Of a stretch of DNA of 64,000 nucleotides, positions 25,195 through 34,570 are shown one piece after another. Position 1 is the first letter of the stretch, and every line of letters begins with the position of its first letter. The notes below the pieces were generated by a model, which searched no databases, was not told the DNA's origin, and saw only the letters and a list, made by a program, of their open reading frames with translations. The stretch is from positions 248,001 through 312,000 of the forward strand of contig NZ_BSQF01000004.1 in assembly GCF_030268205.1 (NCBI RefSeq). The letters run 5' to 3'. This stretch comes from Allomuricauda sp. NBRC 101325. Its GTDB lineage: Bacteria > Bacteroidota > Bacteroidia > Flavobacteriales > Flavobacteriaceae. The translations under genes were made by a program, and so were the position numbers.

Positions 25195-28100
25195 GCAATG
25201 TATTTGTTAAAAATTCATGCAAGGCCCTTTCGTCCCCGGTATAAATGGCATCTTCCAATCTACTCATAGATTCAGGTGGCAAGACCTCTCCAAGTGTCGC
25301 TGCCACCTCTACCAGTTTTTCGGTCTCGAAAATAGGCAGCTTTCTTATGGCCTCCAAAGCATGGAATTTATGGTTCAATTGGGCCTCATCTAATTCAGGT
25401 GAGCTTTTGAGAAGCTTTTCATCTATGTTTGGTAAAAACTCCTTAAGTAACGCAACAATTTTTGCAATCTGGATAGGTTTGGTTAAATAGGCAGAAAAAC
25501 CAGCCATTAGAGCTGCATCCTGATGTTCTTTGAAGGCATCTGCCGACAAACCGATCACAGGAATCAAAGGGTTGGATTTTCGTATCAATTTTAAGGTTTC
25601 AAAGCCATCCATTTCAGGCATGTGAATATCCATAAAAATGATGTCCGGGACAAAACGTTCTGTCATGACAACACTTTCCTTCCCATTGCTTGCCAGTAAT
25701 ATTTCCGATCCCAGTTCCGAAAACAGGGCCCGTATCATTTCTTGGTTCATGGGGTTGTCCTCTACCACAAGAATTTTACTGTGTTCTGGGACCCTGTAAT
25801 TGGCAAGAATCGTTTCTGGAAAATTGGATTGCATGGGGGCGGCTAGTTCAAAGGGAATCCTAACTGTAAAACAGGTTCCAACCCCTTCCTTGCTCTCTAC
25901 GGTAAGTTGTCCACCTAGGATATCGACCAAACTCTTGGTAATGGTCAATCCCAATCCTGTACCTCCGTATTTTCTATCCATTCCCGCATCTGATTGCGTA
26001 AACGGTTCAAAAATGCGTTCCAAATCTTCGGTTGGTATGCCAATACCTTCATCCGAGATGGTGAAGACCAGACAATTTTCTATGGCATCAAGTCCAAGTT
26101 TTATCTTATTTTGGGAAGGGGTAAACTTAACCGCATTGCCAACAATGTTCATTAAGATCTGTTTAATCTTACCACGGTCCGATTGAATGAAACGAGGTGC
26201 TCCTGGTGCGAGATGATATACAATTTTGACTTCTTTGGATTTCGCTAGACTGCTTTGAATGCGATACACCGAAAAGAACAATTGCCTCAAATCCATATCC
26301 TCGATCATAAGAGTTGTCTTTCCAGCTTCAATTTTGGAAAGGTCAAGGATATCCCTGATAATTTCTGATAGGGATTCTGCGCTTTGGTATATATTGTTCA
26401 AATACCTCCTAAAGGAATTGGTCAGTTCCAAAGATTTACTCTGATTGGTGAGTATTTGTGAAAATCCAACAATGGCATTGAGAGGCGTTCTGATTTCATG
26501 GCTCATGTTTGCAAGGAACTGTGATTTTGCCCGGTTGGCATTGTCTGCATCGTTCTTTGCAAAAATCAGATCCCGCTCCGCTTCCTTTCTCATCTCGATT
26601 TCATGGCGTAGGTGTTGGGTACGTTCCCTGATTTTTTCTTCAAGCGCATGGTTGAGCTTGGCAAGTTTTTTTTCCGAGGAAGCCAGCTCTTGGTTCAAGG
26701 TAATTGCCTTTTCATATAAGATCGAATTGGTAATGGAAATAGCGGCCTGTGAAGCTATGATTCGGAGCACTTCCAATCCACCCTCCGTAAACATCCCCGT
26801 AATTTGGCTATTGACCACATAGAGCACCCCAACAAGATCCCCCTGTTTGATGAGTGGCATAAGCAACATCGATCCCGTATTGTCCGTTATCACATCCTTT
26901 TCTTTATTGCAATAGCTGGCAAGATTTTCAATGCACAACTCCCTTTTGGTAATAACCACATGCTCCACCAAACCAGTCGGCAAGTATGCACAATCGTCCA
27001 GATCACATTCAGTAAATGGAGAGGTGTCTGGCTTTGTAAGATCAATGTAAGCCGTGATAGATAGTTTTGAATTGTTCGAAAGGATAAGGGCACCCTTGTC
27101 CGCCCCAGCATTCTCCATCACAATTTGAAGTAAGTTTTGTACTAGACGGTCCTTATTGACCTCCGCTGAAATTGTTTGGGTCGCTTTGATGAGACTTTGA
27201 AAGTCAAAACTGTTTCTCTTGCGATAAAGCTCAATGGAATTCGAATGTTCTTCAAGTAGGGAAGATTTGCCATCACGGTAAACTCCCCAAATTGCAAAAC
27301 TTCGATCAGCTTCATCTTTAAGTGCCTGTCTTAGGAATGAAGTATTGTTTTTTGGCAAGGCTAGGTGCAAAACATGAGTCAGCAGTGCCTTAATTGCAAT
27401 TTGATTCCCTTTTTCGGTCCATTTTAGAACTTCCTCGATTCTTTGGGTCATATTTTGGTCTGCACCGGACTTGCAGTCCAATAATAATCCAATTATTTGG
27501 AATTCGGCCATGAAATTAACGGGCATGATTTTGGTCCACTCCATTAATTGTTCCTGTCTAGAAGCAACTCGGTCGAGTACTTCCTGTTGGTATTGTCCCA
27601 TCGACATCAATTCACATATGGACAGTACTATTTGATATCGAAAATATTGGGGCTCGATAGTGGCATATTGTAATAAGGGCTCATGAAGGTTATAATAGTG
27701 TAGGGCTTTTTGAAACTTGCCCTTAATACAAAGGGCCCACCCCATAAGAATATGAAATGTTGCTTCTGTATTCTTGCAGTTGCAAATTTTCAATAATTCT
27801 ATAGTTTTTTGATTTGCCTCGGCCGCCGCTTTCGAGTCAAAGCCTTTCAATGTTAATATAACTGTTTTGAAGAGCTGTAATTGGGTCGTAAAGACAACAC
27901 TATTGTGTATGTTGCCCGATTCCAGGGTCGTATTGCAAAAATGAAGGATATCACCAAGATCAGTACCTGTTAATAGTTGATTACGGATTTTGGCATACTG
28001 TAGGTTTTGTGATCCTTGAATATCACCTCTATCAATACATCGCTCAATTTCAATTTCCAATCTTTGGTTAAGTGTTTCATAATTAAATTGCAAGGGACCT

Positions 28101-30964
28101 AGGACACTATGGTAAACTGAGAGTGTTTTAGAATAAAATTTGTCCGAATCATTCTTTTCCAATAATTGTAGGCCAAGGTTGCCCAATGCCGACCCAATGC
28201 CGAAGGAACCAAATCGGGAACACAGTAAAGTTCCCAGATGCACTAGGACAAATGACGTAGAGTCATCGCATCCAAAGGTTAACATTCGATTTCCTAATTT
28301 TAGGAGGATCAGCGTGTAAATGTCTTGATTGTTACGCTGGGCCGAGCTACACATATTGACCAGAACTTCTGATATATATCGGTTCCTTGGAGTTGAGGCA
28401 AAGGACTTTTCCAGAATTTCTTGTAGGTTGTCGGGTAAGGCCTTGGTGAACTTCCGATATTCAGATTCAATCTCTGTTTTGTCGGGTACCTTGTCCCCAA
28501 GTGGTGTTCCAAGTGCTTTCAGTACTTTGGCCCCCTCCATAAAGTTTTCGATATAAAGTGAATAGGCTTCTTGAAACTTTAGGTTCAATAAATGGACCTC
28601 AGCTTGCTGTTCCAAAGTCAACGCTTGTTGTAGTGCTTGTTCCGAAAAAGATCTGGCATTTTTCAATTCTCGCATCAGATATGAGGCCTTGGCCAAACCA
28701 AACAGCAATTCAAAGGAGTAGGTGTTTAGCTGGTACTTTTCTTGTAAATCTTTAGCAAAACCCAAATATTCCAGCGCAGTGGAGGGGGAGTTGGAATCAT
28801 TCGCCACTTGACCTGCCCTTAGAATATAATTTAGCGATTTATTGACAGTTTCAAGGTCCAGAAGTTCCCTGGACTGTATCAAATGTTCAACCAATTGGTT
28901 TAAATGGATGGTCGCCTCTGGCTTGCCATGATCTAAATAAAACTGTGCAACCGCTAAATGAAGTTGCTCATGGGTTCTTTCAAACCCAGGTATTTTCAAA
29001 TGAAAAGCGGCCTGTTGGATTCGATTGTGACCAAACGCATAGGAAGTTACTTCTGTATCTAGTCGGGAAAGCTGACCCGCATCGGTCAGCAATTCCAAAA
29101 GTAGTTGTACAATCTCTTTTGGAAATTTGCATATTGTAGCTAGTAAGGGGATATTGAAGCGCCCATTGTCGTAGGCCGCAACCTTTAGCAACACTTGGGC
29201 CTGATAGGATTGCAACAATAATTGTTCTTCGTGGATGGCCAATACATTATCCGCCATTTCCTGGATTTGGGCGCGCTCGATGTTGAACATCCATCTTTGT
29301 TGTACCAAGTCATACCAAAGTACGTTATCCTCTTGGAGTGATTTTATGAAGTGTTTTATGTAATAGGGATTGCCATGTGTTTTTTTGAACACCAATCGGG
29401 CAAGTTCTCGAATTTCGTTACCTTCTTCGGATAATGCCTCAGCTACCATCTGGTAAGTGGCCCGCTCACCCAAAGTGTGCAATTTGATTATCGGTGAAGC
29501 TTTTTTTACCTTAAATAAAGATTGCTGGAAAATACGAAGGGGGTGTTCATCGGTAAGGCCATCTGGATTATAGGACAGGATGAACATGACCCTGGATATT
29601 GGGGCCCATGCCATATATTCCAACAATTTAAGTGAAGAAAGATCACACCACTGTACATCGTCGATGAAAACCACCCTTTTCAAACCTATGCCATCAAGGG
29701 TTCGACAGTAACGGGCAAAAAGGTTGACAAAGCGATCACCGGTTTCAAGCGGATCTAATGGCTCGGGTTGAGGCAGGTTTCCTGTGAGTTCTTTTAGATC
29801 TGGTATAACTTGGAACAGGGCCGTAAGGTCGGTCCCAAGACCCGATACAAAAACATCCCGCACCTCTGCATGGCTCTTGCCCGATTTAAGTAAAATCCGT
29901 TGTGCAATATTATGAAATGCTTGTTGGAATGCCTTGTAAGGTGTTGATTGGCCCTCATCGAAACTCCCCATGGAAAAAAGCGTACTCTTATCAGCAATTT
30001 TGGATTCGAAAGTCTTTCCTAGAGCGGTTTTGCCCAATCCAGAAGCTCCTTCCAAAAAAACGATTGCGGAGGCACCATTACATACCTCCTTATATCTATC
30101 TTCCAGTTCGTTGAGGGCATCTTGCCTTTCATAGAGCTTATCCGTAAAATTAATGGTGCCGGGATTGAATTTTAGGCTCAATTCGGTTAGGATCCTTGGG
30201 TTTTTAGAAGTGAGCTCCAATCTGATCTGCAGTAAATCTTTAAGTATTCCATGTGCAGATTGATATCTTTCGTCGGGATTTTTCTCAACCAATCCTTTGA
30301 TTATGGAATATATGCCACTTTCCCTCCAAGGGGATTGTATTGCATCCATCCTATAAGTTTCCGTCAAGTGTTTGTGCAGCACTTCCTGTTTGTCCAATGC
30401 TTTTATTAAATGTGTGCCGGTGAGCCAATAATGGAGCAGGGTGCCCAAGCCATATAGATCCGACCTTTTGTCTGGTAATTTGTTGCTCCGTTTACTGAAT
30501 TCTGGTGCCAGAAAATAAAAATCATCCTCCTGATATAAGTTTAAGTCGTTTTTTGAATAGGATTTTTGTAGCAGCCCAATGCCCAAAACAATCAATTCAT
30601 TATTTGGGCCGAGCATTATTCGGTCATTTCTAAGTACACCAAAACAGCAATCGGCCTGATGTACCGCCATGATAGCCTTGGTCAGTTTAATGGATCTCTC
30701 AAGAAATGCATCAAATTCCATTGTATTTGATGGCGCTGCAGGAAAATCCAATCGAGGATATGGAATCTGATAGAATGCTCTTTTGGAACCCAAGGAATTG
30801 AAATTTTGTATGGATAGGCACTTAAGGATGTTGGTCTTTGTCATATCGGACCAATTGTCCATCGCCATTTTACCACTGGTTTGATCTTCTACAATTCCCT
30901 TGTCTTTGAACAATTGGATCTTTAGGTCAACATCTTTGATTCGTAACTGTATCATGAGGTGCAT
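25187..30964 (-). CDS. Giant multidomain sensor: degenerate kinase, AAA ATPase, GAF, histidine kinase, receiver
   Basis: The 1925-residue protein has, in order: a protein-kinase-like lobe (about 60-255), an AAA_16-type ATPase (Walker A EGASGLGKT near 305, Walker B RVVFIDDVQW near 430), a long helical-repeat middle (about 640-1270), a GAF domain (about 1290-1430), a coiled coil, a histidine kinase (His1489 in MSHEIRTPLN; SDEGIGIP and GGTGLGLTI in the ATPase), a receiver (Asp1779 in FMDIHMPEMDG) and a helical tail. The layout resembles large Ser/Thr kinase-ATPase-histidine kinases of cyanobacteria and other bacteria. Here the kinase lobe lacks the HRD and DFG motifs (CFGVLRNDRIML and VLGIG stand there), so it is probably a pseudokinase. 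No membrane segment was seen, so it is likely a cytosolic sensor. Confidence 0.9.
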   Translation of the reverse strand: MHLMIQLRIKDVDLKIQLFKDKGIVEDQTSGKMAMDNWSDMTKTNILKCLSIQNFNSLGSKRAFYQIPYPRLDFPAAPSNTMEFDAFLERSIKLTKAIMAVHQADCCFGVLRNDRIMLGPNNELIVLGIGLLQKSYSKNDLNLYQEDDFYFLAPEFSKRSNKLPDKRSDLYGLGTLLHYWLTGTHLIKALDKQEVLHKHLTETYRMDAIQSPWRESGIYSIIKGLVEKNPDERYQSAHGILKDLLQIRLELTSKNPRILTELSLKFNPGTINFTDKLYERQDALNELEDRYKEVCNGASAIVFLEGASGLGKTALGKTFESKIADKSTLFSMGSFDEGQSTPYKAFQQAFHNIAQRILLKSGKSHAEVRDVFVSGLGTDLTALFQVIPDLKELTGNLPQPEPLDPLETGDRFVNLFARYCRTLDGIGLKRVVFIDDVQWCDLSSLKLLEYMAWAPISRVMFILSYNPDGLTDEHPLRIFQQSLFKVKKASPIIKLHTLGERATYQMVAEALSEEGNEIRELARLVFKKTHGNPYYIKHFIKSLQEDNVLWYDLVQQRWMFNIERAQIQEMADNVLAIHEEQLLLQSYQAQVLLKVAAYDNGRFNIPLLATICKFPKEIVQLLLELLTDAGQLSRLDTEVTSYAFGHNRIQQAAFHLKIPGFERTHEQLHLAVAQFYLDHGKPEATIHLNQLVEHLIQSRELLDLETVNKSLNYILRAGQVANDSNSPSTALEYLGFAKDLQEKYQLNTYSFELLFGLAKASYLMRELKNARSFSEQALQQALTLEQQAEVHLLNLKFQEAYSLYIENFMEGAKVLKALGTPLGDKVPDKTEIESEYRKFTKALPDNLQEILEKSFASTPRNRYISEVLVNMCSSAQRNNQDIYTLILLKLGNRMLTFGCDDSTSFVLVHLGTLLCSRFGSFGIGSALGNLGLQLLEKNDSDKFYSKTLSVYHSVLGPLQFNYETLNQRLEIEIERCIDRGDIQGSQNLQYAKIRNQLLTGTDLGDILHFCNTTLESGNIHNSVVFTTQLQLFKTVILTLKGFDSKAAAEANQKTIELLKICNCKNTEATFHILMGWALCIKGKFQKALHYYNLHEPLLQYATIEPQYFRYQIVLSICELMSMGQYQQEVLDRVASRQEQLMEWTKIMPVNFMAEFQIIGLLLDCKSGADQNMTQRIEEVLKWTEKGNQIAIKALLTHVLHLALPKNNTSFLRQALKDEADRSFAIWGVYRDGKSSLLEEHSNSIELYRKRNSFDFQSLIKATQTISAEVNKDRLVQNLLQIVMENAGADKGALILSNNSKLSITAYIDLTKPDTSPFTECDLDDCAYLPTGLVEHVVITKRELCIENLASYCNKEKDVITDNTGSMLLMPLIKQGDLVGVLYVVNSQITGMFTEGGLEVLRIIASQAAISITNSILYEKAITLNQELASSEKKLAKLNHALEEKIRERTQHLRHEIEMRKEAERDLIFAKNDADNANRAKSQFLANMSHEIRTPLNAIVGFSQILTNQSKSLELTNSFRRYLNNIYQSAESLSEIIRDILDLSKIEAGKTTLMIEDMDLRQLFFSVYRIQSSLAKSKEVKIVYHLAPGAPRFIQSDRGKIKQILMNIVGNAVKFTPSQNKIKLGLDAIENCLVFTISDEGIGIPTEDLERIFEPFTQSDAGMDRKYGGTGLGLTITKSLVDILGGQLTVESKEGVGTCFTVRIPFELAAPMQSNFPETILANYRVPEHSKILVVEDNPMNQEMIRALFSELGSEILLASNGKESVVMTERFVPDIIFMDIHMPEMDGFETLKLIRKSNPLIPVIGLSADAFKEHQDAALMAGFSAYLTKPIQIAKIVALLKEFLPNIDEKLLKSSPELDEAQLNHKFHALEAIRKLPIFETEKLVEVAATLGEVLPPESMSRLEDAIYTGDERALHEFLTNTLHA

Positions 30965-31004
30965 ATTGGATTACAATTTACTCATTTATACGTGATTGAC
31001 TGAC

Positions 31005-31036
31005 ACGTTAAGAAGCCAAACCGTTACGTTAAGAAG
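31005..31036. promoter_or_regulatory. Direct 11-bp repeats in the divergent kinase/AraC promoter region
   Basis: ACGTTAAGAAG occurs exactly at 31005-31015 and 31026-31036, 21 bp apart, or two helical turns. This is the usual spacing for AraC- or LytTR-type binding. It lies 41-72 bp upstream of the giant kinase start in a 366-bp gap that otherwise shows no gene. Confidence 0.45.
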
Positions 31037-31330
31037 ATATTTTTAGTCAGTTTGGATTTTCCACCGTCCAAGAATAGGAAGAATCATCCGAAAATGGTGC
31101 ATTGGTAAGAAAACTATCCGCATTGGGAAACTCTAGCTAGTGGAGTAGAATTTCCACTTTTACTTTTGGCTTGTAACCGATGGGGATCACTGCAGTACCC
31201 TGTAGCGGAATCAATTGAACCGAAAACCATCAAGGCAAATGTGTTTCTAATCGAAAAAACGATTGCCGAGATAGGATAGACAACACTTCTATCGATAAAG
31301 GACGGAATGACCAAACCTAAAATGTAAGAA

Positions 31331-32116
31331 ATGAAATACGTAACACAAATTGAGGAATACCATTTGCAAAGGCACCAAGTAAAGGGCCACTTGAATAAAT
31401 GTCCCATAATATTGTTCTTGAGAAGGGACAATAAAGGTGCCGACGAAAGGACGTCGTTGAACCAGCAATATGACTTCATTTTTGCCCTGAGAACAGATCT
31501 GGATTTCAAGCCTGCGAATCCGTTGATCCTTGGTATCTATAATGGTACGTTCGGTACGATGGGGCCAAGCATGGAAAATGACACTTTTTGTCAAAGATCA
31601 ATCCTTGAAACTCCCCTGAGTAATCAACTTGCCCTTTACCTTATTCAGGAACTGTTGCTTTGCAGGAAAGGGGACATGGCCTACCTGGAGAACATGATTG
31701 TTTCACTAGGGGACTACTTGGTCAAAAGGCACAACATACAATTAGAGGTCAATACCAATTTAAAAATGGGGTTGAGCCCCTTTCAGGTGCAGCGAATCCA
31801 GCGATATGTATTGGAACATATCGATCGGCCTGTACAGATCTCAGAATTGGCAATGGTCGCTGATCTGAGCATACACCATTTTATCAGGGTCTTTAAAAAA
31901 ACCACGGGGGAGACACCCCATCAGTTTGTGATGAGGCTAAAATTGGAGGAGGCTAAAAAGTTGCTTTTATCTACGGATGAAAGTGTAATTCAGGTCGGGA
32001 TGGGTGTAGGGTGTGAGAATCCAAGTCATTTTTCTCAATTGTTCAAGTCCAATTTTGGTATACCGCCCTTAAAGTTCAGAAAGGCTTTTCAGGCAAGTTT
32101 ACAGTTTGCCTCTTAA
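31331..32116 (+). CDS. AraC family transcriptional regulator
   Basis: The C-terminal 105 residues of this 261-residue protein carry the two AraC helix-turn-helix motifs (VQISELAMVADLSIHHFIRVFKK and VIQVGMGVGCENPSHFSQLFKSNFG) ending in PPLKFRK. The N-terminal region is short and lacks a recognisable cupin motif; it may bind an aromatic or other small ligand. The gene diverges from the giant kinase, and the exported isochorismatase follows about 350 bp downstream in the same direction, making both plausible targets. Confidence 0.85.
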   Translation: MKYVTQIEEYHLQRHQVKGHLNKCPIILFLRRDNKGADERTSLNQQYDFIFALRTDLDFKPANPLILGIYNGTFGTMGPSMENDTFCQRSILETPLSNQLALYLIQELLLCRKGDMAYLENMIVSLGDYLVKRHNIQLEVNTNLKMGLSPFQVQRIQRYVLEHIDRPVQISELAMVADLSIHHFIRVFKKTTGETPHQFVMRLKLEEAKKLLLSTDESVIQVGMGVGCENPSHFSQLFKSNFGIPPLKFRKAFQASLQFAS

Positions 32117-32128
32117 AAGGGATATCCA

Positions 32129-32356
32129 ATGGATAGCCTTCAATGGGATGGGTTTTTCTTCAATAATAAATTGACAAATAACTTCAATCAAAAAAGACGG
32201 ACAATGAATTTTAAGATAATAATTTTTAATGCGCTGGCATATCTCCAGAGGCTTTCCCAGTTCAATAATTATAGCTCTGACAAAATTAATGAACAGATTG
32301 TTGAAGGGGAGGAGCACTTGGATTTCTCCAACGATAATAAGGGGCTTTTCATATAA
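32129..32356 (+). CDS. Possible 75-residue hypothetical protein
   Basis: A 75-codon frame (or 50 codons from the ATG at 32204) fills much of the 349-bp gap between the AraC and isochorismatase genes. Its product has no recognisable family and no hydrophobic segment or clear ribosome binding site. Low-complexity Asn, Phe and Ile use suggests it could be chance in AT-rich DNA. Confidence 0.2.
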   Translation: MDSLQWDGFFFNNKLTNNFNQKRRTMNFKIIIFNALAYLQRLSQFNNYSSDKINEQIVEGEEHLDFSNDNKGLFI

Positions 32357-32465
32357 GGTCTCAGAAGGACATGAATTGTGAAATAACATGTTCGTCGTTA
32401 AAATTTCGATCGGGGGTCAATTCAAGTCAGTACAATTATTAATCAATTTTTAAATCTATTATATT

Positions 32466-33197
32466 ATGAAATCAATGAATTTTCAATTTTTGCCAATTGT
32501 TGCATTTATCGCTGGATTAAATTTTGTGCATGCACAGATACCAGATCCAGGTTTTAAAGTGGATGGTACTACTGCCATTGTAATCACCGATCCCCAAAAT
32601 GACTTTTTGAGCCCTGATGGAGTTACCTGGGGTGTAATCGGTGAAAGTGTGACCAAGAACAGGACAGTTGAAAACCTGGAAACGCTGTTCCAACTGGCAG
32701 AGGCCAATGGAATCAAAGTGTTCATTTCTCCTCATTACTATTATGAACACGATCATCGTTGGAAATTTGAGGGTGCACTCGAAAAATTAATGCACGATAT
32801 CAAGATGTTCGATCGTGGGGACCAACTAAATAAAAAGGGCTTCGAGGGCTCTGGTGCCGATTGGTTACCACGGTATAAAAAATATATTGAAAAGGAGTTC
32901 GTAACTGTGGTCGGACCCCACAAAGTTTACGGCCCTGAACAGAACGATCTTAGTCTTCAATTAAGAAAACAGAAAATAGATAAAATCGTTTTGGCAGGAA
33001 TGTCGGGTAACCTTTGTGTAGAGTCCCATTTAAGGGAACTTCTTGAGGATGGTTTCGAAGTTGCCGTGGTAGTGGATGCCACAGCCTCTGCCGTAGTACC
33101 GGGTTATGATGGTAATGTCGCTGCTGAGATCAACTATCGTTTTGTAGCCAGTCATGTCTATACCACAAAGGAATTTGAACAATCTTTTCAAAAATAG
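32466..33197 (+). CDS. Isochorismatase family hydrolase, exported paralogue
   Basis: The 243-residue protein carries a cleavable signal peptide (MNFQFLPIVAFIAGLNF, then VHAQ) followed by a complete isochorismatase-like domain: Asp42 (ITDPQNDFLS), Lys153 (PHKVYGP) and Cys184 (MSGNLCVESH). It is strikingly similar to the cytosolic 21644-22372 protein, including SPHYYYEHDHRW, EKLMHDIKMFDRGDQLN and GFEGSGADWL. The pair therefore looks like a duplication with one copy directed to the periplasm. A strong terminator follows, shared with the convergent thioredoxin gene. Substrate is unknown; small amides, carbamoyl compounds or related metabolites are possible. Confidence 0.88.
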   Translation: MKSMNFQFLPIVAFIAGLNFVHAQIPDPGFKVDGTTAIVITDPQNDFLSPDGVTWGVIGESVTKNRTVENLETLFQLAEANGIKVFISPHYYYEHDHRWKFEGALEKLMHDIKMFDRGDQLNKKGFEGSGADWLPRYKKYIEKEFVTVVGPHKVYGPEQNDLSLQLRKQKIDKIVLAGMSGNLCVESHLRELLEDGFEVAVVVDATASAVVPGYDGNVAAEINYRFVASHVYTTKEFEQSFQK

Positions 33198-33298
33198 TAA
33201 GGTCAAAGCCGCCCCTTGGGTATGAATTGCCAAAATAGGGTCGATACCCAATTATTTGTTTTGAAAACTTAGGTTATCCAATGGAATGGGAATGGGAC

Positions 33299-33333
33299 AA
33301 AAAAAGCCGATCATTGTTTGATCGGCTTTTTTT
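33299..33333. terminator. Bidirectional rho-independent terminator
   Basis: A 15-bp perfect inverted repeat (33299-33313 with 33319-33333) with A and T runs on its two flanks sits between the convergent isochorismatase and thioredoxin genes and can serve both. Confidence 0.9.
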
Positions 33334-33359
33334 ATCGCAGGTTACGGATTGAATTTTCC

Positions 33360-33686
33360 TTAACCCAACAAGGCATCCAACTTTTCCCTTAAAACGGATT
33401 CCGATTGTACGCCGACCGTCCTGTCAACGATTTCTGAATCCTTGATAAAAAATAATGCTGGGATGCTTCTGACCTCGAATTTTGAAGCTAGCTCCTGATT
33501 TTTGTCCACGTTCACCTTTTGAATCTCGATGGAACCTTCATACTCTTTGGAAAGTTTTTCCACGGTTGGCAATAGTGCCTGACATGGTCCACACCAGTCT
33601 GCATAAAAATCCAATAGGATAGGTTTTTCTTGACCGATCAAAGCTTCATAATCATTGTTGTTTTCTACTGTTTTCATCTTCTTCAA
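33360..33686 (-). CDS. trxA: Thioredoxin
   Basis: The 108-residue protein is a full-length thioredoxin domain: LLDFYADWCGPCQALLP with redox Cys32 and Cys35, the NVDKNQELASKFEVRSIPALFF block with the cis-Pro, and the C-terminal helix. It lacks a signal peptide and should act as a cytoplasmic disulfide reductant. Thioredoxins often regenerate peroxiredoxins, which ties it to the Prx6-type enzyme on the same island, though one-Cys enzymes can use other reductants. Confidence 0.95.
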   Translation of the reverse strand: MKKMKTVENNNDYEALIGQEKPILLDFYADWCGPCQALLPTVEKLSKEYEGSIEIQKVNVDKNQELASKFEVRSIPALFFIKDSEIVDRTVGVQSESVLREKLDALLG

Positions 33687-33911
33687 TTTTAATTGTTTTT
33701 ATGATCGTACAAAGTTCCCCCATAGTGGATGGTCGCACATAGGATAGGTTTCCTTGGAACTTGACAGTATTTCCCGAATTGTTTTTTGTACCAATAGATT
33801 TTTAAATAAAACTTAAGATAAACTTGGGTACATCGTATGGTCTGGAATAGTTATGCGACCAACGTGCTGAAATATAAAAACACGAGCAGGATAAAATCAG
33901 ACGTATTTATA

Positions 33912-34484
33912 ATGAGAAAAGGGTTTTGGAATATTGAAAAAATGGTAGGACTAACCGCCTTAATAGTGAGTCTATTGACATTGATTGTTTTTGTTTACCA
34001 AACCAATCTGCTCCGAAAACAGCAGTATATGTCTGTTTACCCACATTTGAGCCTGATGAATGAAAAATCCGGTACACTACACTATTCCTTTAGCCTATCC
34101 AATTACGGAGTTGGACCAGCATTTATTGAATCAGTTAAGATATCTGCATCGAACGATATGGTATATGACGATATCATACATTATGTTGAAAAAACAATGG
34201 GCAAACAAGATTCCATTAATTACGCCCATTCCAATCTTTGGGTTGGCCGATTGATCCCTGCAAATGAGAAAATCAATTTGATTCAGCTTATAGATGACAC
34301 CATGATTAAAGATTGGGGGGTTGTTTCATCTGAAAACATGGCGAAAAACACATTGAATTCCGCAAATAAACTATATCAGATTTTAAATGATAATGAAATG
34401 GATATTGAGATTATCTATTCTTCTGTCTATGGCGAGAAATGGAGCATCGGGAACCACTCCAATGTTCCTAAAAAGATAGAGTAA
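33912..34484 (+). CDS. Single-pass membrane protein of unknown function
   Basis: The 190-residue protein has one N-terminal membrane segment (MVGLTALIVSLLTLIVFVYQTNLL) followed by a short basic stretch and a beta-rich domain beginning YPHLSLMNEKSGTLHYSFSLSNYGVGPAFIESVKI. The same layout is common in Bacteroidota proteins of unknown function, in which the C-terminal domain lies in the periplasm. ATG 33912 fits the membrane segment better than the upstream ATG at 33837. The gene is followed 86 bp later by another exported protein. Confidence 0.55.
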   Translation: MRKGFWNIEKMVGLTALIVSLLTLIVFVYQTNLLRKQQYMSVYPHLSLMNEKSGTLHYSFSLSNYGVGPAFIESVKISASNDMVYDDIIHYVEKTMGKQDSINYAHSNLWVGRLIPANEKINLIQLIDDTMIKDWGVVSSENMAKNTLNSANKLYQILNDNEMDIEIIYSSVYGEKWSIGNHSNVPKKIE

Positions 34485-34570
34485 TTGTTCATGCTTTGAA
34501 ATTAACAGCAAATTAAGTGAAACAAATAGTACTAAATGGTACTAACAAATCAATCAAATTGAAAAGCGAC

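Noticed and set aside
31114-31509. 131-codon leftward frame over the start of the AraC gene at 31331
   Set aside because: It overlaps the better-supported AraC coding sequence, has no recognisable family and its hydrophobic patches follow from antisense composition.
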